From NCBI GenBank assembly GCA_017474515.1, contig JAFVHN010000067.1, positions 1 through 64,000 of the forward strand: DNA of 64,000 bases. Reading direction: 5' to 3'. This DNA is from Prevotella sp. (GTDB lineage: Bacteria; Bacteroidota; Bacteroidia; Bacteroidales; Bacteroidaceae). Below are positions 58,995-64,000 of the stretch, piece by piece; the first letter of the stretch is position 1, and every line of letters begins with the position of its first letter. A program made the translations under genes and the position numbers. Under the pieces are notes generated by a model. That model was not told where the DNA came from and searched no databases. It saw only the letters and a program-made list of their open reading frames with translations.

Positions 58995-59636
58995 ATGAAA
59001 AAGAAATCTATCATTGCAGCTGCGCTGGCATTTGCTCTTGCCAGCTGCGGCACCATGGGCACCACGAGTAACGGACAAGGCGGGCTGGGCGACATCCTGG
59101 GAGCCGTCTTGGGAGCTGCCACCAACGGCGGAACCATCACCAACGTATTGCTCGACGTCATCGGACTGAACAAGATGTCCGAGGCCGACATCCTCGGCAC
59201 CTGGCGCTATGCTGAGCCGGGCATCGCCTTTACCTCGCAGAATGCCCTGCAAAAGGCTGGCGGACAGGTCATTTCAGGAACGCTGAAGCAGAAACTGTTG
59301 CCCACGTACCAATCGGTGGGCGTATCGTCGTCGAACACCACGTTCACGTTTGCCCAAGACGGCACATTCTCGGGCAAGCTGCTCGGAAAAGCGCTCTCGG
59401 GCACCTATACTTTCAACCCCGAGTCGGGAGCCATTCAGCTGAAGACACTGCTCTTCTCAACCCCCGCCTACCTGACGCGCACCAGCTGCGGCATGAGCCT
59501 TACCTTTGAGTCGAAAAAACTGCTGCAGGCCATACAGATAGTGGGTGCCATGAGCGGCAACCAGACGCTGGGCGCCATCTCTGAGGTGGCTGGCAGCTAC
59601 GACGGCATCAGGCTGGGATTCGACATGTCGCGGTAA
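58995..59636 (+). CDS. DUF4923 family lipoprotein
   Basis: 213 aa. The lipoprotein signal MKKKSIIAAALAFALASC has Cys18. A Gly-rich stretch (GGLGDILGAVLGAATNGG) precedes a calycin-like beta-barrel of the DUF4923 kind ('ILGTWRYAEPGIAFTSQNALQKAGG', 'TFTFAQDGTFSGKLLGKALSGTYTF', 'GIRLGFDMSR'). It is predicted outer-membrane-associated; the function is unknown. Codon use is like that of strongly expressed genes here. Confidence 0.85.
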   Translation: MKKKSIIAAALAFALASCGTMGTTSNGQGGLGDILGAVLGAATNGGTITNVLLDVIGLNKMSEADILGTWRYAEPGIAFTSQNALQKAGGQVISGTLKQKLLPTYQSVGVSSSNTTFTFAQDGTFSGKLLGKALSGTYTFNPESGAIQLKTLLFSTPAYLTRTSCGMSLTFESKKLLQAIQIVGAMSGNQTLGAISEVAGSYDGIRLGFDMSR

Positions 59637-59646
59637 CTTTTATTAG

Positions 59647-59722
59647 CCACGGAAATTCACTGGCTGACACGGATTTATCTGAATTGTTTAAATAATGCCG
59701 GCCAGTGGATTTCCGTGGTTTT
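59647..59722 (+). terminator. Hairpin between DUF4923 and CE2 genes
   Basis: CCACGGAAATTCACTGGC (59647-59664) and GCCAGTGGATTTCCGTGG (59701-59718) pair over 18 bp with one G-T, then TTTTT. The CCACGG...GACACGG wording resembles one unit of the array at 50785, so it may be a solitary member of that repeat acting as a terminator. Confidence 0.7.
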
Positions 59723-59741
59723 TACGATTGAGATTTTGAAT

Positions 59742-60845
59742 ATGAAAAAGAGGTTATTACTGGCGGTCTGCTTTGTCTTCGCGGCATCGTTTCTGACTGT
59801 CAATGCCATTACGCGGCCGGTTTGGGGAACGTTCGTCAAGCCCAGCGACCCCGCCATCCAGTATGTGGGGCGCATCAATTTCACCAACCCCGACCGCCCA
59901 CTTTTTGTATATCCCGGCATTCAGATAACGGCCAACTTCAGCGGCACCAGCCTCCGCATGATGGCAAAGCCTGAAAGCGGATATTTCATGGCGCAGGTTG
60001 ATGACGGCATGCCCTTCAAGGTGGCGTTTCGCGGAAAGCAGGACAGCATCGTCACACTGGCCACGGCATTGCCCAAGGGTGAGCACCGGATATGCCTGAA
60101 CTACTGCATAGAAGGCTATGAGCTGAGGCCCGAGTTCTGGGGCTTCTGGCTCGACGAGGGCTGCTCGCTGCTGCCCCCCACCCCGCTGCCTCAAAGGCGC
60201 ATCGAGTTCATTGGCAATAGCATCACCTGCGGCTATGGCAACGAGAGCCTTTCGCGCGAAGAACACTATAGCTATGAAACGCAAAACCACTACTACAGCT
60301 ATGCCGCACGCACGGCGCGGGCCCTGAATGCGCAATACATAGCGGTGGCTCGAAGCGGAATAGGCATCTATCGCAACTATGGAGGACCCAAGACGGGCAA
60401 CGCCGACAACATGCCGGCCGAATATCCTTTCACCTGCTATCACGACAAGTCGCAACGCTGGGACTTCAGCCGATTCACCCCACAGGTGGTGTGCCTTAAC
60501 CTGGGCACCAACGACACGTCAACGGGCATCTGCGACAAGAAAAAGCTTATTGAGGCCTACGGCGACTTCTACAACACGCTGAGGGGCCATTATCCCGGGG
60601 CTAAGATTGTGTTGCTCACCGGCTCCATGCTGAACGGCAAGGAACTGGAAACCGTGAAGGAAGCCCTCGACACGGTGGCCGCCGAGGCAAAGAAAAAGGG
60701 CGACAACGAAGTCTATCGCTTCGACATGTCGCCCCAAGACGGAAGTCTGATGATGGGTGCCGACTGGCACCCCAGCTACTGGCAGCATGAGAAGATGGCC
60801 AACGAACTGACCGCCTTCCTGCGTAGCCTTATGAAATGGTTTTAA
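59742..60845 (+). CDS. SGNH-type carbohydrate esterase (CE2-like)
   Basis: 367 aa, exported (MKKRLLLAVCFVFAASFLTVNA). A beta-sandwich N-domain (about 25-145; 'YVGRINFTNPDRPLFVYPGIQITANFSGTSLRM') precedes an SGNH esterase domain. Ser160 is in EFIGNSITCGYGNE, the glycine/asparagine blocks in CLNLGTNDTSTG, and Asp341/His343 in DWHPSYWQHEKMANEL. This two-domain layout is that of carbohydrate esterase family 2, which removes acetyl groups from xylan or mannan. The start at 59742 is chosen for its signal peptide. Confidence 0.88.
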   Translation: MKKRLLLAVCFVFAASFLTVNAITRPVWGTFVKPSDPAIQYVGRINFTNPDRPLFVYPGIQITANFSGTSLRMMAKPESGYFMAQVDDGMPFKVAFRGKQDSIVTLATALPKGEHRICLNYCIEGYELRPEFWGFWLDEGCSLLPPTPLPQRRIEFIGNSITCGYGNESLSREEHYSYETQNHYYSYAARTARALNAQYIAVARSGIGIYRNYGGPKTGNADNMPAEYPFTCYHDKSQRWDFSRFTPQVVCLNLGTNDTSTGICDKKKLIEAYGDFYNTLRGHYPGAKIVLLTGSMLNGKELETVKEALDTVAAEAKKKGDNEVYRFDMSPQDGSLMMGADWHPSYWQHEKMANELTAFLRSLMKWF

Positions 60846-60849
60846 GTGA

Positions 60850-60948
60850 AAAGTGAAGAGTGAAAAGTGAAGAGTGAAGAATTTGCTGCCGCCATCGTTT
60901 TAGGTCCGGTAGGAAATTCTTCACTCTTCACTTTTCACTCTTCACTTT
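60850..60948. repeat. AGTGAAAAGTGAAG repeat with 35-bp perfect inverted arms
   Basis: AAAGTGAAGAGTGAAAAGTG continues to 60884 and is mirrored exactly at 60914-60948, with a 29-base loop. It lies between the convergent CE2 and AlaX genes and can serve as a strong terminator for both. Its left end abuts the CE2 stop codon. Confidence 0.88.
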
Positions 60949-60949
60949 A

Positions 60950-61456
60950 TTAAACAATCAGTTTAAATCTTATTCTGAACGAGCGTTTTGCCTCATCCCA
61001 GTTGGTGCCGAGCATTTCAAAGCGGCCTATCTGAGCGGTGGAGCGAACGTGTTTGCCTATGCACGGGCACACATCGTAGTCGCCGATGCGCACCAGCCGG
61101 ATGGTTTCTCCCGCACCATCGGGCAGGCGGTCAAGGCTGATGCGACTGTCGGGCGAACCCTCCTCGGCATCGAAAACCATTCCCTCAAGCTCTGCGCGGG
61201 TTACAAACTCGTAAGTCACGGGCAGGTCTTCGGCAATGAGTTCATTCATTTGCCGCTCTATGTCGCGCTCGGCCTTGCGGTCGGGCTTCTGGTCAAGCAA
61301 AAAACTAATCTTGCTTTTCTTCCTCTCAATGTGGGCATTTGCCGAGCGCTCACAACCGAACATGCGCCCCATCAGCTGGTTAAGCAAGTGTTCGGCAGTA
61401 TGTGCGGGCGGAAATTCGTCCTTGTTGTGCTCGTTGAGTAACAATTCTTCTGACAT
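60950..61456 (-). CDS. Alanyl-tRNA editing protein (AlaX-like)
   Basis: 168 aa. A free-standing editing domain that removes amino acids wrongly joined to tRNA-Ala (Ser or Gly). Zinc ligands are visible: HTAEH (H19, H23) and CPCIGKH (C132, H136). The size corresponds to the short AlaX type. 'PRLLHAPG'-like sequences of longer AlaX are absent. It is part of a minus-strand run with the SanA-like and GH13 genes. Confidence 0.87.
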   Translation of the reverse strand: MSEELLLNEHNKDEFPPAHTAEHLLNQLMGRMFGCERSANAHIERKKSKISFLLDQKPDRKAERDIERQMNELIAEDLPVTYEFVTRAELEGMVFDAEEGSPDSRISLDRLPDGAGETIRLVRIGDYDVCPCIGKHVRSTAQIGRFEMLGTNWDEAKRSFRIRFKLIV

Positions 61457-61512
61457 GGCTTATTGATGAATAACAGATTATTTCGTGGGATGGCGCAGAT
61501 GTTTGCCTATAT

Positions 61513-62145
61513 TCATTGGGATGGCCCCAGATGGCGCGGCTGCTTGTCGGTGAAAAAGTCGATGAACAACTTCACGCGTGCCAGCCGTTCACGCAAAAAG
61601 CCGTGCACATGCTTGTGAGGCGGCACGTTGCGGGCATTGAGCCCTATGGCGTCTATACCGAAATGGGAGGCTATGCACAGTGCCCGTTCGTTGTGAAACT
61701 GCTGGCTGACAATGGTAAACGTGTCAACTCCGAACACCTTCTTCGCCCTCACCATGGAGTCGAGGGTGCGCAGTCCCAGCGAGTCGAGCACCATCACACT
61801 GTCGGGCACGCCCCGGCAGAGAAGCGAATCGTGCATGGCCTGCGTTTCGTTATATTTTCCGTTGTGGCTATCGCCGCTAAGGAGCAGGCGCTCCACCTTG
61901 CCGGCCTTGTACAGCTGCGCGGCGGCATCCATGCGCCCTCGGAAATAGAGGCTGATGTCGCCATTGTGCAGCCTTGGCGCAGCCCCGAGCACCAGTCCCA
62001 CCCTACGGAAGGGCAAACTTTCTACATCGTCAAAATGTTTTCCCTCAGCGGCTTTCAAAGTGAAGAACTCGCAGAAAGCCATCACTACCATCAGCGAAAA
62101 GACGGTTGCCACGACCCATTTACGCAACTGCTTTTTCTTCTTCAT
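61513..62145 (-). CDS. SanA/YdcF-like DUF218 membrane protein
   Basis: 210 aa. An N-terminal membrane anchor (KWVVATVFSLMVVMAFCEFF) is followed by a periplasmic DUF218 domain: 'VGLVLGAAPRLHNGDISLYFRGRMDAAAQLYKAGKVERLLLSGDS', 'ETQAMHDSLLCRGVPDSVMVLDSLGLRTLDSMVRA' and 'TIVSQQFHNERALCIASHFGIDAIGLNA'. Relatives (SanA, ElyC) affect envelope integrity and vancomycin tolerance. The substrate is unknown. Confidence 0.88.
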   Translation of the reverse strand: MKKKKQLRKWVVATVFSLMVVMAFCEFFTLKAAEGKHFDDVESLPFRRVGLVLGAAPRLHNGDISLYFRGRMDAAAQLYKAGKVERLLLSGDSHNGKYNETQAMHDSLLCRGVPDSVMVLDSLGLRTLDSMVRAKKVFGVDTFTIVSQQFHNERALCIASHFGIDAIGLNARNVPPHKHVHGFLRERLARVKLFIDFFTDKQPRHLGPSQ

Positions 62146-62169
62146 ATAATAACCACGGAGGTTGTTATG

Positions 62170-63834
62170 TCATCCCAGCGGGAAATGAATGACGCATCCT
62201 CCCCACGCCTCCATTTCTACATGCACGGACTGTTCGGGCTTCAACAAAGCCTTGACGGACTGCCCGCCGAGCAAGTCGGTGCCCATGGCCTCCACCTGCG
62301 GAATGTCGAGGAAGTCGAAAGCATGTTGCGGCAAGATGATGTCAGCACAGCACTTTTCGTTCGAGAAGTTTGCCACCACGAGCAACATGTCGCCGCCGTG
62401 CTTGCGCAAGAAGGCATACTGCCTGTCGGCGAGCGCCGGGTTCACATACATCAGGTCGAAGGTCTTGCCCAGCGCCGCGGCAGGATGGTCGCGGGCCACG
62501 GTCAGTATTTTCTTGTAGCAGGCCTCCAGTTCCTTTTCCTCCTTCGTCATTTTCCTGCGGTCGAAATAACCGTTCAAGGTCGATTTCACCGACCAGTAGT
62601 CGAAGATGGTGGTGCGCCCGTCGGTGCCGCTGAAGCCCTCGGCGTCCATGCCCTTTTCGCCAAACTCCTGTCCGGCATAGACCATTACGGGATTATTTTG
62701 CAACAATGCGCACACCAGCATTGCCGGGATGCCCTTGCGTGCCTCACCGGCGAAAAAGGTTGACGCCACGCGCTGCTCGTCGTGGTTTTCCAGGAAGTAT
62801 AGCGTATGGTCGCGAATATCGTCGGTGGCCTGCCACTGCCTGGTGATGTCTGCCGCGGGGCGGTAACCGCACACCACGTCGCGCAGACAATCGTACATGC
62901 CCACCTTGTCGTAGAGGTAGTCGAAGCCGGCCCAGATGTAGTTTCGGTACTGTCCGGGGTCGTAAACCTCGCCCACGAAGAAGCAATCGGGGTGGCAGAA
63001 TTTCACCTTATCGATGGCCCATGCCCAGAAGGCGGCGGGCACCATTTCCGCCATGTCGCATCGGAAGCCGTCGATGCCCTTTGCGGCCCAGAAGAGCAGG
63101 ATGTCCGTCATCTTCCCCCAGGTGTCGGGCAGCGGGTCGAAGTGCTCCGAGCGGCCCCCGGCGTCGCAGTAGTCGATGCCGTAGTTGAGTTTCACCGTCT
63201 CATACCAGTCGTTGGCGCACGGGCGGTGCGAAAACTGGTCGTTGCCCGTGGCCTTCGCCGGCACTTCGCTATAGGGCGTTCCTTGCCCCGAGGGGCCGAT
63301 GGCCGACAGGTCGAGGGCATGGCCCCAACAATAATAGAAATTGTTGCGCGGCGAGAAGTGCATGGAGGTGTCGTCGCACTGCCCCAGGTCTTTCACACCC
63401 TCGGGGCGGCACACGCTATGGTACTGACGGGCCACATGGTTGGGCACGAAATCTATAATCACCTTGAGTCCGGCCTGATGGATGCGCTCCACGAGGGCCT
63501 CAAATTCAGCCATTCGCCCCTCCACGTTTTCGGCCAGGTCGGGGTCCACGTCGTAATAGTCGGCAACGGCGTATGGCGACCCTGCCACGCCCTTCACCAC
63601 ATCGGGGTGCTGGCGCGGAATGCCAAAGGCGCTGTAGTCGGTGACGGTGGCATGCCTGAGGATGCCTGTCAGCCACACATGGGTGGCCCCCAGGTCCCGA
63701 ATACGTCGGAGCACGCGCCCGTCAAGGTGGTTCAGCTTCGTGCAACCGTTCTCGGATAAAGTTCCGCCGGGCTTGTTGGCAGTGTTTTTATTGCCAAAAA
63801 CCCGCGTGAACATCTGATAGACAACGAGTTTCAA
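62170..63834 (-). CDS. GH13 alpha-amylase family enzyme
   Basis: 554 aa, no signal peptide, so cytoplasmic. The catalytic triad of GH13 is complete: Asp260 (GFRCDMAEM), Glu289 (FVGEVYDP) and Asp352 (ENHDEQR), with the first conserved region VIIDFVPNHVAR. The substrate is probably a malto-oligosaccharide or glycogen. The reading begins at a TTG (63834: LKLVVYQMFTRVFGN); the stop just upstream contains no ATG, and the first in-frame ATG is at 63813, so the start is uncertain. No promoter was identified. Confidence 0.88.
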   Translation of the reverse strand: MKLVVYQMFTRVFGNKNTANKPGGTLSENGCTKLNHLDGRVLRRIRDLGATHVWLTGILRHATVTDYSAFGIPRQHPDVVKGVAGSPYAVADYYDVDPDLAENVEGRMAEFEALVERIHQAGLKVIIDFVPNHVARQYHSVCRPEGVKDLGQCDDTSMHFSPRNNFYYCWGHALDLSAIGPSGQGTPYSEVPAKATGNDQFSHRPCANDWYETVKLNYGIDYCDAGGRSEHFDPLPDTWGKMTDILLFWAAKGIDGFRCDMAEMVPAAFWAWAIDKVKFCHPDCFFVGEVYDPGQYRNYIWAGFDYLYDKVGMYDCLRDVVCGYRPAADITRQWQATDDIRDHTLYFLENHDEQRVASTFFAGEARKGIPAMLVCALLQNNPVMVYAGQEFGEKGMDAEGFSGTDGRTTIFDYWSVKSTLNGYFDRRKMTKEEKELEACYKKILTVARDHPAAALGKTFDLMYVNPALADRQYAFLRKHGGDMLLVVANFSNEKCCADIILPQHAFDFLDIPQVEAMGTDLLGGQSVKALLKPEQSVHVEMEAWGGCVIHFPLG

Positions 63835-63918
63835 TATTTTACTTTTTAATGTAGTTCAGAAGATAGTGATGACAACAACAAATATTTATCATTCAAGTTT
63901 CGCATTTGCTCAACTTCT

Positions 63919-64000
63919 TGGAGTTACAGGAGTTCAGGAGTTACAGAAGTTCAGACAATAGTTCTGAAAGCTCCCTTTTCGTCAGTTTACAGAGGTTGTA
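63919..64000. repeat. Palindromic dispersed repeat, right-end copy (cut off)
   Basis: GGAGTTACAGGAGTTCAGGA...CAGACAATAGTTCTGAAAGC CTCCCTTTTCGTCAGTTT repeats the first half of the copy at 1-116, in the same orientation. The right arm lies outside the window. Confidence 0.8.

Overview
The window looks like chromosomal DNA of a Bacteroidales bacterium, most likely of the Prevotella/Segatella group. Three things point there. Many genes sit just behind a TAnnTTTG -7 box, some with a TTTG about 19 bases upstream. The gene content is typical of the group: rpmB-rpmG-DUF4295-ftsY-rimO-HU, DUF4494, DUF4251, DUF4923 and DUF1573 proteins, a pyruvate:ferredoxin oxidoreductase, and BspA-like leucine-rich-repeat surface proteins. 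The surface proteins also carry a Prevotella-style C-terminal tail. No rRNA, tRNA, CRISPR array, insertion sequence or prophage was recognised.

Layout. 0.5-2.4 kb: a secreted LRR protein and a small acidic protein. 3.2-11.8 kb: a thioester-less alpha-2-macroglobulin, a DUF1573 protein, meaB and ispH. 11.9-13.1 kb: rpsF-rpsR-rplI on the minus strand. 13.4-18.5 kb (minus): a likely unit of an AspT/YidE-type transporter, sodium-pump decarboxylase gamma (with a lamin-tail-like domain), biotin carrier and beta subunits, and a LuxR-type regulator. 18.5-20 kb: gene-free and full of repeats. 20-27.3 kb: a lipoprotein, a small membrane protein, nifJ and a second LRR protein. 27.9-36.6 kb (minus): a PUA/EVE-like protein, an NrnA-like phosphoesterase, a nucleotidyltransferase, a membrane-anchored HU-LysM protein, HU, rimO, ftsY and ribosomal protein genes. 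37.2-41.1 kb: glnS, a TPR protein and a DedA protein. 41.2-43.9 kb (minus): glmS and a polysaccharide export lipoprotein. 44.3-47.2 kb: a decayed surface-protein gene. 47.5-50.7 kb: uxaC, ansA and rubrerythrin. 50.8-51.3 kb: a hairpin tandem array. 52.3-52.8 kb: a DinJ/YafQ-type toxin-antitoxin pair. 53.2-63.8 kb: housekeeping and small envelope genes (DUF1015, YigZ, YggS, menA, HD, CE2 esterase, AlaX, SanA-like, GH13).

How the genes work together. MeaB (methylmalonyl-CoA mutase chaperone) and the Na+-pumping decarboxylase subunits both fit a succinate/propionate fermentation, with PFOR supplying acetyl-CoA and reduced ferredoxin. The carboxyltransferase alpha subunit is not in the window. 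uxaC, the CE2 esterase and the GH13 enzyme indicate plant or host glycan use.

The most unusual content is non-coding. Seven copies of a ~230-bp element built around a GTTTGACCGCAAAT...ATTTGCGGTCAAAC palindrome lie in seven separate intergenic regions, in both orientations. Other repeats are a CCGACGCTTGGAAGCGTCGG palindrome family, two 32-bp-period arrays, an eight-unit hairpin array, a 9-bp minisatellite, nested palindromes and an exact 76-bp duplication of the glnS promoter. I did not find a gene cluster that is clearly a new defence or metabolic system. The best candidates for undescribed biology are the seven-copy element and the HU-TM-LysM protein.
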